DNA of 62,658 nt from Aminivibrio pyruvatiphilus (GTDB lineage Bacteria; Synergistota; Synergistia; Synergistales; Aminobacteriaceae), in assembly GCF_004366815.1 (NCBI RefSeq), contig NZ_SORI01000018.1:1-62658 (forward strand), read 5' to 3'. Of the stretch, positions 1 through 8,161 are shown piece after piece (the stretch's first letter is position 1; the number at the start of each line of letters is the position of its first letter). The position numbers and the translations under genes were made by a program. The notes below the pieces were generated by a model. That model was given only the letters and a program-made list of their open reading frames with translations. It was not told the origin of the DNA and made no database searches.

Positions 1-33
1 GTATCCCTCCAATGTCGATTGTGAGCCTGCTAG

Positions 34-996
34 CCCAATCGGCAGGATACGCCACTTATTTTTCAAAGTCCATACACCAGATATGAGTTTAACTCGTCAC
101 CAGGCGCTATTCCCCTGATTCGTGGCACTTGGAATCTTTCTGGTTCAGGTTATTGGGGTAGCACTCCAGTCACTGACAGTGGAACAGTCACTCTGGTTTC
201 ATACATCAATAACGCTGGATATGAAGTTATTACAAAATTCTTCTACGAGGGAATAATACGGGATGGGAGTGGCAATCTCCTTTTAAGAGACAGTTACACT
301 CTTGACGTTGAGCTGGGCGCAGGTATTGTAGTAGACTCAATGACCGACATTATTATTGGTCTCGACAGTAATCAATACAATATTTCTCTTCAAAGCGGAG
401 TTCTCGCCTCAGCTCATAGAACTGGGGTTATTGAAGGAAGATGGGTTTCGGCGGATTATACCTTTACAAGAAACTCGGTTCCCGCAATAGAACCCCCTAG
501 CTCCATACCGAGTATTGGGGGGACTTGGAATGTTTCGGGAACAGGAATGTGGTATGAAACAGGGACATCGCAAGGAATGAGAGTAACAGATAGAGGCCAA
601 TCTACTTTTTCTACGATTGTTGATTCGGAAGGTTACGAGATCGTTGTCGGGATGTCTTACGCCGGCGAAGTACGGGACGGGGCAGGTAATTTGCTGTTTA
701 CAGACTCCCATACTATTAGTCGTGATGAGCTAGATGGGGGAATTCGTATCACGTCAAAAAACTTCCCAGTTGTCTTTCGGGACAATAGAGAGGCTTTTTC
801 CATAGAAAGTTCCTCAAGGACAACTTCAATACGAAGAGGGAAGGCCCTTGACGGAATCGTCGAAGCGAATTATACATATACAAGAGGTGGCGGAGATAAT
901 GGTGGAGGCGGTGGGGGCGGGGGCTGCAACACGGTGTCTATTTCTCCTGTAGCCGCATTGCTTCTTTTCCCATTCCTTCTTCTTCTGAAGAAATAG
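34..996 (+). pseudogene. Synergist-CTERM surface protein, 5' part frameshifted
   Basis: The frame is open from 34 to 996, but no ATG, GTG or TTG lies in it before 340 and stops lie at 22-24 and 31-33, so it has no usable start. Two tandem repeats of about 100 residues are visible: one begins near 121 (RGTWNLSGSGYW) and the other near 520 (GGTWNVSGTGMW). Each then runs through a GYE segment and R-D-G-x-G-N-L-L. The first repeat starts upstream of 340, so 340 is not the true start. A different frame entering from base 3 reads AGYATYFSKS, which resembles the repeat ends (ANYTYTR, SADYTFTR); a single frameshift near 70-84 would join them. The C terminus has a Gly run, one Cys, a hydrophobic stretch and Lys-Lys, as in Synergist-CTERM tails thought to anchor proteins at the surface. 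Function unknown. Confidence 0.65.
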
Positions 997-1010
997 AGAA
1001 AAACTAATTG

Positions 1011-1047
1011 GGAACAGGCAAGTCTTAAAGATTTGCCTGTTCTTTTT
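1011..1047 (+). terminator. Rho-independent terminator
   Basis: GAACAGGCAA pairs perfectly with TTGCCTGTTC across a loop of about ten bases, followed by TTTTT. It lies 15 bases after the Synergist-CTERM stop codon. Confidence 0.85.
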
Positions 1048-1175
1048 GGCATCCCATTTCGCAAGGTTTCTTGCAGATGAGCTTTTCCTGAAACTCCAAT
1101 CAGGCTTTTTCCCCGGCAACTTACTGAAATCACCGTTTCAAGTTTGAAACAGTGGTTCTTCTGACTGTCTTATCC

Positions 1176-1214
1176 CTTAACCAACTACCGAGGAATCCTC
1201 GGTAGTTGGTTAAG
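1176..1214. repeat. 39-nt perfect palindrome
   Basis: Two 19-base arms (CTTAACCAACTACCGAGGA and its exact complement) flank one central base. There is no T run on either side, so it is not a simple terminator. It abuts the RhuM-like remnant exactly where the recognisable reading ends. It could be a mobile-element tip, a miniature palindromic element or a processed hairpin. The stretch 997-1582 otherwise holds only two terminators and the remnant. Confidence 0.8.
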
Positions 1215-1345
1215 GTGCAAGTTCTCCCTCTTGGTGGATGTTTGAAAAGAGGAGAGAGTGAGACTTTATCAGAGGGGCACGGGAAGAGAGCAACCATTTC
1301 GTTTTGGGTCATCCAGAGTATTTCCCCGTCACTTCTCTTCATTCG
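1213..1345 (-). pseudogene. RhuM/Fic-type N-terminal fragment (decayed)
   Basis: On the minus strand one frame reads SDGEILWMTQNEMVALF, and a few codons later another frame reads SNIHQEGELAP. Together they match the N-terminal signature of RhuM family (virulence protein/KilA-N-like antirepressor) proteins, which run D-G-x-x-x-W-M/L-T-Q-x-x-x-A-x-L-F, then H-L-x-N-I-x-x-E-G-E-L. At least one frameshift separates the two parts, and the match stops at the 39-nt palindrome. It is a dead gene fragment, probably mobile-element or prophage debris. The assignment rests on these two short motifs only. Confidence 0.5.
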
Positions 1346-1522
1346 CCGCAGGCAGTTTCGCTGTTTCTCGGATTTTTTGCCAGCTTCTTTTCCTCTGCCT
1401 TGAGCCAACTTTCCTGTTTTTTTGTGTCTTCTTCCGGCGGAATGATTTTCAGGCTTGATCCCCCGGTGACCGGGCATTTCACGAACTGTTTGGTGCAAAA
1501 TAGAAATTGAAAACCAAGGTAT

Positions 1523-1553
1523 GAAAAAGCCCTCCCGAAACTTCGGGAGGGCC
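1523..1553 (-). terminator. Terminator of the glycerol dehydrogenase gene
   Basis: On the minus strand CCCTCCCGAA and TTCGGGAGGG form a stem followed by CTTTTT, about 30 bases after the gldA-like stop codon. Confidence 0.85.
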
Positions 1554-1582
1554 GGTCGGTTCCTGGAAAGGTGTTTTCCGGG

Positions 1583-2677
1583 CTAGGCCAGGAAGTGCCG
1601 TCCGAGGGCGTCGGCGGCGAGGATGGCGGAGCACACGTCCTCAGGTGAAACGGCGAAGGGCATGTTGTGGATGGTCTCGCCGGGGGCGCAGGCGGCCCTG
1701 GCCACGTCCATGATCCTGACCCGGTCCGCTTCCTTCACGCCCATTTCCTCGAGGGTCACGGGCAGTCCCACGGAGGCGCAGAAGCCCATGACCTCCTCCA
1801 GTTCGTCCTCGGGGGCGTTCTCGAGGACGAGCTGCACCAGCGTCCCGAAGGCGACCTTCTCCCCGTGGTAGAGTCCGTGGCACTCCTCCAGCACGGTGAA
1901 GCCGTTGTGGACGGCGTGGGCGGCGCCCAGCCCGCCGCTTTCGAAGCCGAGGCCGCTGAGGAAGGTGTTGGCCTCCACGATGTTTTCCACGGCCTTCGTG
2001 CAGCTCCCGGTTTCCACGGCGAGAAGGGCCTTGAGGCCGTCTTCGAGGAGGGTGTCGTAGCAGAGTTCCGCCAGGGCGAGGGCAGCCTTTGTGGCGTGTC
2101 CGCCGGGCATGTTGGTCTTGTCGGCGGCGATGCAGGCCCGGGCCTCGAAGTACGTGGCCAGGGCGTCTCCCATGCCGGAGACGAGCAGCCGGGCGGGGGC
2201 GTTGACGATGACCTCGGTGTCCATAAGCACCGCGTCGGGGTTCTTCGGCAGGACGAGGTATTCACTGAAGACGCCTTCGTCCGTGTAGATCACCGACAGG
2301 GCGCTGCAGGGCGCGTCGGTGGACGCTATGGTGGGGACGATGATCACGGGCGTTTTTTCATAGTAGGCCACGGCCTTGGCGGTGTCGAGGATCTTCCCTC
2401 CGCCCACGCCGATAACGGCGTCGCACTTCTTGTCCCGGCAGACGGCCCGGATCCGGTCGATTTCGGTCTTTGAACATTCTCCGTTGAAAATCTCGAACAC
2501 AAGGGCGGATTCGTTCCCCCGGAAGCCGGCCTTGAGGGTGCTCTCAAGACGGCCCAGTCCTCCCCTGCTGAGAAGAACGAGGAATCTGTTCCCCATGGCG
2601 CCGATGTGGTCCTTCAGCCGCTTCAGTTCTCCGTAGCCCTGGATGTACTTTCCCGGGGCGATCATGATTCTGGACAT
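1583..2677 (-). CDS. gldA: Glycerol dehydrogenase family (iron-containing ADH superfamily)
   Basis: Predicted NAD-dependent polyol dehydrogenase that oxidises glycerol (or a related diol) to dihydroxyacetone in the cytoplasm. The 364-residue length fits the family. The NAD-binding loop GVGGGK is at 90-95, followed by SxDAPCSALSV. The metal ligands fall where GldA has them: Asp171 (GMGDALATYFEA), His254 (GGLGAAHAVHNG) and His271 (HGLYHGEKVAFG). I chose the ATG at 2677 because AGGTG sits six bases upstream; a GTG nine bases earlier lies inside that Shine-Dalgarno. It is monocistronic with its own terminator. Glycerol-1-phosphate dehydrogenase-like relatives are the main alternative, but the metal-site context favours GldA. 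Confidence 0.85.
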   Translation of the reverse strand: MSRIMIAPGKYIQGYGELKRLKDHIGAMGNRFLVLLSRGGLGRLESTLKAGFRGNESALVFEIFNGECSKTEIDRIRAVCRDKKCDAVIGVGGGKILDTAKAVAYYEKTPVIIVPTIASTDAPCSALSVIYTDEGVFSEYLVLPKNPDAVLMDTEVIVNAPARLLVSGMGDALATYFEARACIAADKTNMPGGHATKAALALAELCYDTLLEDGLKALLAVETGSCTKAVENIVEANTFLSGLGFESGGLGAAHAVHNGFTVLEECHGLYHGEKVAFGTLVQLVLENAPEDELEEVMGFCASVGLPVTLEEMGVKEADRVRIMDVARAACAPGETIHNMPFAVSPEDVCSAILAADALGRHFLA

Positions 2678-2725
2678 GAACAACACCTCGCTTGATATGA
2701 TATTTCGTTCACTATTATATCATAC

Positions 2726-2758
2726 CAAAAAGCCCCCGGAGGAACGAAATCCGGGGGC
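2726..2758 (-). terminator. Terminator of the M20 amidohydrolase gene
   Basis: GCCCCCGG and CCGGGGGC form a stem; the minus-strand transcript then runs into CTTTTTGG. It lies about 27 bases past the stop codon at 2785. Confidence 0.85.
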
Positions 2759-2784
2759 GGGAGTTATTCTCTTTTCTCTTTCCG

Positions 2785-3969
2785 CTACTTCTGCCAGGTG
2801 AGGGCGAAACCGGCGAAGAGGGCGCTTCCCAGGGGAAGGGCATCCTCGTCGATGTCGAATTTCGGGTTGTGGTGGGGGTAGACCTGCCCCTTGTCCGGGT
2901 TGCACGATCCGTGGACGAAGAAGGTGCCCGGCACTTTTTCCAGGAAGAAGGCCACGTCCTCCCCTCCCATGGTGGGCTCGGAGATTTCCTTCACCTTGTC
3001 GGCCCCGGCGACGCCGGCGGCGAAGACCTGGAACTTTTTCGTGAACTCCGTGTCGTTGATCAGGGCGGGAGGGCCGGCCTCGTATTTCACTTCCGCCTCG
3101 CCCCGCATTCCCTCGGCGACCCTGGACGCGATGGCTCGGATCCGCTCCTCCACGAAGGCCCGGGTGGCGGGGCTGAGGGTCCTGACGGTTCCCTCGATGG
3201 TGCAGCTCTCGGCGATGATGTTGAACGCCCTGCCGCCCTCGATGCGCCCGATGGTGAGCACCGCCGGGTCGAGGGGCGAAAGCTCCCGGCTGAGGATGGT
3301 CTGGAGCTCCAGAACCGCCGTGGATGTCATGGTCACCGGGTCCACGGCAAGATGGGGGGTGGCCCCGTGGCCGCCCTTGCCCTTGAAGGTGATGATGAAC
3401 CGGTCCACCGCCGCCATGAGGGACCCGTACCGGACGCCGATCTCGCCGAAGCCGATGTCCTTCCAGAGGCAGCCAGTGTGGAGGCCGATGAGGGCGTCCA
3501 CGGCAGGGTTTTCAAGGGCGCCGTCGTCAATCATGGCCTTCGCTCCGAGGACGTTTTCTTCCGCCGGCTGGAAGATGAACTTCACCGTGCCGGCAAGCTC
3601 GCTCTTTCGAGCGAGAAGGAGCTTCGCGGCGCCCAGGGCCATGGCGGTGTGGGCGTCATGGCCGCAGGCGTGCATGAGGCCGTTCTTTGAAGCGAAGGGA
3701 AGCCCGGTTTCTTCCTTGATGGGGAGGGCATCGCAGTCGGCCCGCACGGCCAGCGTCTTTCCGGGAAGGGCCCCTTTGACGAGGGCTGTCACGCCCCACC
3801 CTCCCACTTTTTCCCGAATATCCTCCGCCCCCATTTTCTTCAGTTCCTGCACGATAAAAGCGGCGGTTTTCGGCGTTTCAAGACCCAGTTCCGGAATTTC
3901 GTGAAGCGAGCGCCGCCACGCGGTGATCTCTTCAGACAGAGCCCGCGCTTCGTCGAGAATGACCTTCAT
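2785..3969 (-). CDS. M20D family amidohydrolase (N-acyl amino acid / hippurate hydrolase type)
   Basis: Cytoplasmic dinuclear-metal hydrolase that removes acyl groups from N-acylated amino acids or opens small amides. At 394 residues it is full length. Visible motifs are RADCDALP (76-83), HACGHDAHTAM (100-110, with metal-binding Cys102 and His104), QPAEE (134-138), His164 in IGLHTG, and the C-terminal PHHNPKFDIDE. The dimerisation domain lies roughly at 180-300. No signal peptide is seen. Such enzymes are abundant in amino-acid-fermenting Synergistota, which fits a peptide and amino-acid diet. The exact substrate cannot be read from sequence; IAA-amino acid hydrolase and N-acetyl-diaminopimelate deacetylase are relatives. 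Confidence 0.88.
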   Translation of the reverse strand: MKVILDEARALSEEITAWRRSLHEIPELGLETPKTAAFIVQELKKMGAEDIREKVGGWGVTALVKGALPGKTLAVRADCDALPIKEETGLPFASKNGLMHACGHDAHTAMALGAAKLLLARKSELAGTVKFIFQPAEENVLGAKAMIDDGALENPAVDALIGLHTGCLWKDIGFGEIGVRYGSLMAAVDRFIITFKGKGGHGATPHLAVDPVTMTSTAVLELQTILSRELSPLDPAVLTIGRIEGGRAFNIIAESCTIEGTVRTLSPATRAFVEERIRAIASRVAEGMRGEAEVKYEAGPPALINDTEFTKKFQVFAAGVAGADKVKEISEPTMGGEDVAFFLEKVPGTFFVHGSCNPDKGQVYPHHNPKFDIDEDALPLGSALFAGFALTWQK

Positions 3970-4137
3970 GATATCTCCCCCGTTCTTTTGAAGGTTGAAA
4001 CACTGCTATTTTACCTCATCTTCAGCCCTTTCAACCGGGTCCGAAGTGGGGTACACTTGCGGCGGTGCCGCGGGAAAAGGAGCCGGAGCGGAATGTGCCG
4101 GAACCCGCGGACTGAAAAAGGAAGGAATCGTGATGTC

Positions 4138-4935
4138 ATGGCCGAAACGAAAAACGCCCTCTCGTTCCGGGGCGTGAATTTTTCCTACGGAACGGACCCC
4201 GTGCTCCGGGACGTGACCTTTTCCGTTCCGCAAGGGGAATTCCTGATTATCATCGGCCCCAACGGCGGAGGCAAGACCACCCTGCTGAAGCTCGCCCTGG
4301 GGCTGCTCGTTCCGGAGTCGGGAACCATCTCCGTCTTCGGAAAAAAACCGGGAGAGGACCGATCCGTGGCGGGATACGTCCCCCAGGACACGGGGCGGAA
4401 CAGGGACTTCCCCATCACTGCCCTTGAGGTGGCGCTCCAGGGGAGGCTCGGGTTTCCGGGGGGGAGGCTTTCTTACGGAAGAAAGGACCGGGAGGCGGCC
4501 ATGGAGGCGCTGAAGGCCCTGAAGATGGAGTCCCTGGCGGATCGGTCCATGGGCGAGCTGTCCCAGGGGCAGCGGCAGCGGGTGCTCATAGCCAGGGGGC
4601 TGGCTTCGGATCCCGGCGTCCTCTTTCTCGACGAACCTCTGGCGAGCATCGACCCCGAGACCAGGGACATGCTGCTGACCCTGCTGGGCGAGCTCTGCGG
4701 TCGGCTTACGGTGGTGATGGTAAGTCACGACATGTCCGCCGTCTCCGCCCATGCCACCGCCGTGGCCTGCGTCAACCGGAAGGTGTTTTACCACGACTCG
4801 GCGGAAATCGGTCCCGATGCCATGGAGCAGGTCTGGGGAAGGTGTCCCGTGGAGCTCGTGGCCCACGGAATCCCCCACCGGGTGCTGGCCGTCCACGACC
4901 ATGATCACGGCGGGGAGGGGTGCAGCCATGACTGA
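4138..4935 (+). CDS. znuC: Zinc/manganese ABC transporter ATP-binding protein
   Basis: ATPase subunit of a metal-ion importer of the ZnuABC/MntABC type. The 265-residue protein has Walker A GPNGGGKT (40-47), a Q loop VPQD, signature LSQGQ (141-145), Walker B VLFLDEP (161-167) and the switch His in MVSHD. The tail is His-rich (VHDHDHGGEGCSHD), as expected for a metal transporter. The ATG at 4138 is used: it begins right before the conserved LSFRGVNFSYG strand and has AAGGAAGG upstream. It overlaps the permease start by eight bases (ATGACTGA), so the two are translationally coupled. No ZnuA-type binding protein gene is found anywhere in the window. Confidence 0.87.
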   Translation: MAETKNALSFRGVNFSYGTDPVLRDVTFSVPQGEFLIIIGPNGGGKTTLLKLALGLLVPESGTISVFGKKPGEDRSVAGYVPQDTGRNRDFPITALEVALQGRLGFPGGRLSYGRKDREAAMEALKALKMESLADRSMGELSQGQRQRVLIARGLASDPGVLFLDEPLASIDPETRDMLLTLLGELCGRLTVVMVSHDMSAVSAHATAVACVNRKVFYHDSAEIGPDAMEQVWGRCPVELVAHGIPHRVLAVHDHDHGGEGCSHD

Positions 4936-5737
4936 CCTGCTGCAGTTCGAGTTCATGCGGAACGCCCTCTGGGCCGCCCTGCTCTGCAGCGGCCTGTGCG
5001 GCATCCTTGGGACCATGGTGGTGGTGAAGCGGTACGTGATCCTCGCCGGGGGTGTGGCCCACGCGGCCTATGGCGGGGTGGGACTCGCCCTTTTCCTCGG
5101 GTTTTCCCCCAGGCTGGGCGCCGTGGGGTTCTCCCTGGCCCTGGCCCTGCTCATGGCCTGGGTCATGCTGAAGAAGGCCTCCCGGGCGGATGCCATCATC
5201 GGCGTCATCTGGGCCGCCGGCATGGCGGCGGGGATCATCTTCGCAGACCTCACCCCGGGCTACGGTTCGGATCTTATGAGCTACCTCTTCGGCAGCATCC
5301 TTACCGTGGCCCGGGAGGACCTGCTGCTCATGGCGGGGCTGCTGGCGGTGACCCTGTTCGTCGGGATGCTCTGGAGCCGCGAAATTGCCGCCTTCTCCTA
5401 CGACGAGGATTTCGCCCGGACGAGGGGCGTGCCGGTGACACTGCTCCATTTCGTGGTGGTGGTGCTCATCTCCGTGGCGGTGGTGCTCATCATCCGGGTG
5501 GTGGGGCTTATCCTGGTGATCGCCCTGCTGACCATCCCCCCGTCGGTGGCGGAAAAATATTCCAGGTCCCTCTGGACCATGATGGGGGTCTCCTGCCTCC
5601 TCAGCGCCGCCTTCTCCCTCGGGGGGCTCGCCCTGGCCGTGCGGTTCAACCTCACCGCGGGGGCGGTGATCATCCTGGTGGCGTCGGCGGTCTACCTGGT
5701 ATCTCTGGTCATTCCTGCCGGCGGAAGGATGAGGTGA
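4928..5737 (+). CDS. znuB: Zinc/manganese ABC transporter permease
   Basis: Membrane subunit partnering ZnuC. The 269 residues are almost entirely hydrophobic with about seven to eight helices. They include the family-typical LAGGVAHAAYGGVGLA near 42-57, the D-A-I-I-G-V-I-W-A segment near 93, and the late L-L-T-I-P-P-S-V-A loop that contacts the ATPase. The start ATG lies inside the last codons of znuC. Its last 29 bases overlap the end of the convergent GntR gene, so the two transcripts are antisense to each other there. The metal (Zn or Mn) cannot be decided from the permease alone. Confidence 0.87.
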   Translation: MTDLLQFEFMRNALWAALLCSGLCGILGTMVVVKRYVILAGGVAHAAYGGVGLALFLGFSPRLGAVGFSLALALLMAWVMLKKASRADAIIGVIWAAGMAAGIIFADLTPGYGSDLMSYLFGSILTVAREDLLLMAGLLAVTLFVGMLWSREIAAFSYDEDFARTRGVPVTLLHFVVVVLISVAVVLIIRVVGLILVIALLTIPPSVAEKYSRSLWTMMGVSCLLSAAFSLGGLALAVRFNLTAGAVIILVASAVYLVSLVIPAGGRMR

Positions 5738-6473
5738 TTTTCTGATCCGCTTCCCGGGCGGTACCTGAGAGTATCCCCTGGATCCGGTCCCTGGAATTTT
5801 CAAGATGGCGTACCGCCATGGTCCGGGCCTCTTCCGGGTCCCCTCTCCTGATAGCGTTCACAATATTCCGGTGTTCGGAGTACACCTGGTCCGGCCACTT
5901 TTCGTAGGGGAGCTTTTCCCTTTCCCGGTTTCCCACGGAGACAATGCCTTCCGTGTACAGACGGGAGGTTCCTTCGTACACCCGAAGAAGAACGGGATTG
6001 TGGGCCGCTTCAACAATGGCGGTGTGAAGAATGGCGTTATACTGAACCCCAAGTGAGCCGATCTCGGGATGGTTGTTTTCCCGAAGGGAGTACAGCTGTT
6101 CAAGGGCTCCCTGGATTTTTGCCATGTTGCGCTCGTTCCTCCGGAGTGCAGCAAAGGCAGCGGTGGGGCCTTCAATCATTGTTCTCAGCTCGAAGACCTG
6201 GGCGATGGCGTCGCTTGGCCATACTGTGAGGAGATTCAGGCTGTCCAGAACGTTCCGGGTTCCCTTTCCTCCCACGAACATGCCCTGCCGCTCCCTGATG
6301 TCGATGATTCCCAGGGCTTCAAGGGCAATCAATGCCTCCCTCATGAAAGACCGCTTCACCTGGAAATATTCGGCCAGTTCCCTTTCGGGGAGAAGCATGC
6401 CGTTTTTTGTTATGTCCCCTGCCTGGAGGGCCGTGTAAATCTGCCTGATCAGTTCCCTTTTGACGTCGTTCAT
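5709..6473 (-). CDS. GntR family regulator, FadR/FCD subfamily
   Basis: Transcription factor of 254 residues. The N-terminal winged helix-turn-helix (about 5-75) contains LLPERELAEYFQVKRSFMRE and ALEALGIIDIRERQGMFV. The C-terminal all-helical FCD ligand domain (about 95-235) has the pattern R-x-x-I-E-G in FELRTMIEG and a metal-type H near HTAIVEAAHN. FCD regulators usually sense hydroxy acids or sugar acids (UxuR, ExuR, LldR, DgoR). It is divergent from the UxaA-IlvD operon across about 230 bases, so it most likely represses that operon in response to the substrate or an intermediate. Confidence 0.85.
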   Translation of the reverse strand: MNDVKRELIRQIYTALQAGDITKNGMLLPERELAEYFQVKRSFMREALIALEALGIIDIRERQGMFVGGKGTRNVLDSLNLLTVWPSDAIAQVFELRTMIEGPTAAFAALRRNERNMAKIQGALEQLYSLRENNHPEIGSLGVQYNAILHTAIVEAAHNPVLLRVYEGTSRLYTEGIVSVGNREREKLPYEKWPDQVYSEHRNIVNAIRRGDPEEARTMAVRHLENSRDRIQGILSGTAREADQKITSSFRRQE

Positions 6474-6518
6474 CTCCGCTGCGCCTCTTTCCGCTTATGG
6501 TCTGCATTGAAGGAAACC

Positions 6519-6532
6519 ATACTATACAGTAT
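6519..6532. promoter_or_regulatory. Candidate GntR operator
   Basis: An inverted repeat ATACT-ATAC-AGTAT sits in the divergent promoter region between the GntR gene and the UxaA operon. It overlaps TATA-like -10 sequences on the minus strand. Size and symmetry suit a GntR dimer; binding is inferred only. Confidence 0.4.
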
Positions 6533-6701
6533 AAAATTGCTCCCTGAATATCAATATGATACGATACTGGACGCAATTGGTCGAGCAAGGCCGAGCACAG
6601 AAAGTGCCCCCGCTCTGGAAATGACAGCGGAAAGATTGTCAGGGAGCGGTTTTTAACTGTTTTTCCTTTGAAGACACCCCCGCAGAATGGAGAGGATATT
6701 T

Positions 6702-6968
6702 ATGGCATCAAGGGACGCGCTGAAGATTTCCGAAAGGGACAGCGTGGCGGTTGCGCTGAAGCCTCTGAAAAAAGGTGACTCAGTGGCTCTTGGATCCCTG
6801 GTTCTTGAGATCAGGGAGGATATCCCCCGGTATCACAAGTTCTCCCTCAGGGATATCCGGCAGGGCGAAAAAGTGATCAAGTACGGAGAAAGCATCGGAG
6901 AAGCCGCGGAAGACATTGCATCGGGCGGATATGTGCATGTTCACAACGTAAAGAGCCTGAGGGGGTAG
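6702..6968 (+). CDS. UxaA-family dehydratase small subunit (SAF domain)
   Basis: 88-residue SAF-domain protein corresponding to the N-terminal part of altronate dehydratase UxaA, or to the SuyA/GarD-type small subunit. Typical features are SERDSVAVALKPLKKGD, IPRYHKFSLRDI and the end GYVHVHNVKSLRG, which matches the family ending H-V-H-N-V. I chose the ATG at 6702 because GGAGAGG lies seven bases before it; the ATG at 6687 lies within that Shine-Dalgarno. The stop is followed after four bases by the large subunit, so the pair should form one alpha-beta enzyme. Confidence 0.82.
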   Translation: MASRDALKISERDSVAVALKPLKKGDSVALGSLVLEIREDIPRYHKFSLRDIRQGEKVIKYGESIGEAAEDIASGGYVHVHNVKSLRG

Positions 6969-6972
6969 AACA

Positions 6973-8133
6973 GTGAAGAAGATTATGGCATACAGGAGAC
7001 CGGACGGGTCAGTGGGCGTCAGGAACAAGGTGCTTATTCTCCCTTCGGTGGTGTGTGCAGCAGAGACCGCGCGGATGATCGCCATGCAGGTCCAGGGAAC
7101 GGTAGCGCTGCAGAATCACCTGGGGTGCGGGCAGATAGGCAGGGATGCCAGAATGACCATTGATACTCTTGTCGGGCTGGGAAAGAATCCCAACGTTTTT
7201 GCCGTTCTGGTGGTCGGGCTTGGGTGCGAGACAGCACGGCCCAAAGAAGTGGCGGCGGCAATTGCCGAAAGCGGAAAACCAGTGGAGTGCGTGGTTATCC
7301 AGGAAGCAGGAGGGAGCCTGAATGCAGTCAGCCAGGGAGTAAGACTGGCCATGGACCTGGCGGCGAGGGCAAGCCTCGAGCAGAGAGTTCCGTGCGATGT
7401 ATCGGACCTTGTGGTGGCAGTAGAGTGCGGCGGATCCGACCCCACATCCGGGGTGGCTGCGAATCCGTCCGTGGGCTCTGCCTGCGACAGGGTTGTCAGG
7501 GCGGGAGGCACCGTTATTTTGAGCGAGACGACCGAGCTCATCGGAGCTGAGCACATCCTTGCGGCGCGGTCCGTGTCCCCTGAAGTTGGAGAGCAGCTCT
7601 GCTCCATATGCCGGCAGATGGAACAGCGGGCTCTGGATATGGGGACCAGTCTCCGGGGAGGAAACCCGTCTCCGGGCAATATTGCGGGAGGGCTCACGAC
7701 CCTTGAGGAAAAATCCCTGGGCTGCGTGCACAAGGCAGGAACATCAGTTCTCCAGGAAGTCCTTCCCTACGGCGCGGCTCCTACGAAAAAAGGGCTTGTC
7801 ATGATGGACACTCCGGGCTTCGACGTGGACTCCGTCACGGGAATGGTGGCAGGGGGAGCCCAGATCTGCGTGTTCACAACAGGGCTCGGCACTCCCGTCG
7901 GCAACCCCATAGCTCCGGTCATCAAGGTCACAGGAAACCCCTCGACGTTCTCCAAAATGAGGGACAATATGGACATCAACGCGGGTGTCATCCTCGAAGA
8001 GGAGATGACCATCGACGATATGGGCGGGACCATTTTCGAAGAGATCATCGCGGTGGCCAACGGGAAGCAGACCAGGGCTGAAATCCTCGGCTACTGTGAG
8101 TCCAGTTTCTGGCGCTGCGGAACATGTGTATAG
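6973..8133 (+). CDS. UxaA-family dehydratase large subunit
   Basis: 386 residues, the catalytic part of an altronate/galactarate-type dehydratase that eliminates water from a sugar acid to give a 2-keto-3-deoxy acid. It starts with the family block [18 protein letters not shown], has [41 protein letters not shown], and ends with the Cys-containing [11 protein letters not shown]. The start is GTG, with AGGGGG upstream. Sulfolactate sulfo-lyase SuyB belongs to the same family and cannot be excluded, but the adjacent IlvD/Edd-type dehydratase and the FCD regulator favour sugar-acid catabolism. Confidence 0.83.
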   Translation: MKKIMAYRRPDGSVGVRNKVLILPSVVCAAETARMIAMQVQGTVALQNHLGCGQIGRDARMTIDTLVGLGKNPNVFAVLVVGLGCETARPKEVAAAIAESGKPVECVVIQEAGGSLNAVSQGVRLAMDLAARASLEQRVPCDVSDLVVAVECGGSDPTSGVAANPSVGSACDRVVRAGGTVILSETTELIGAEHILAARSVSPEVGEQLCSICRQMEQRALDMGTSLRGGNPSPGNIAGGLTTLEEKSLGCVHKAGTSVLQEVLPYGAAPTKKGLVMMDTPGFDVDSVTGMVAGGAQICVFTTGLGTPVGNPIAPVIKVTGNPSTFSKMRDNMDINAGVILEEEMTIDDMGGTIFEEIIAVANGKQTRAEILGYCESSFWRCGTCV

Positions 8134-8161
8134 ACCTGTATCCGGAAGGAGCGGAATCATA

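Noticed and set aside
1176-1214. tRNA or tRNA half
   Set aside because: The palindrome contains GGTAGTTGGTTAAG, like a D arm, but no acceptor stem, anticodon arm or T arm is present.
1667-2473. Long plus-strand open frame opposite the glycerol dehydrogenase
   Set aside because: It is a GC-rich shadow of gldA with Gly/His/Val-rich low-complexity translation and no motif.
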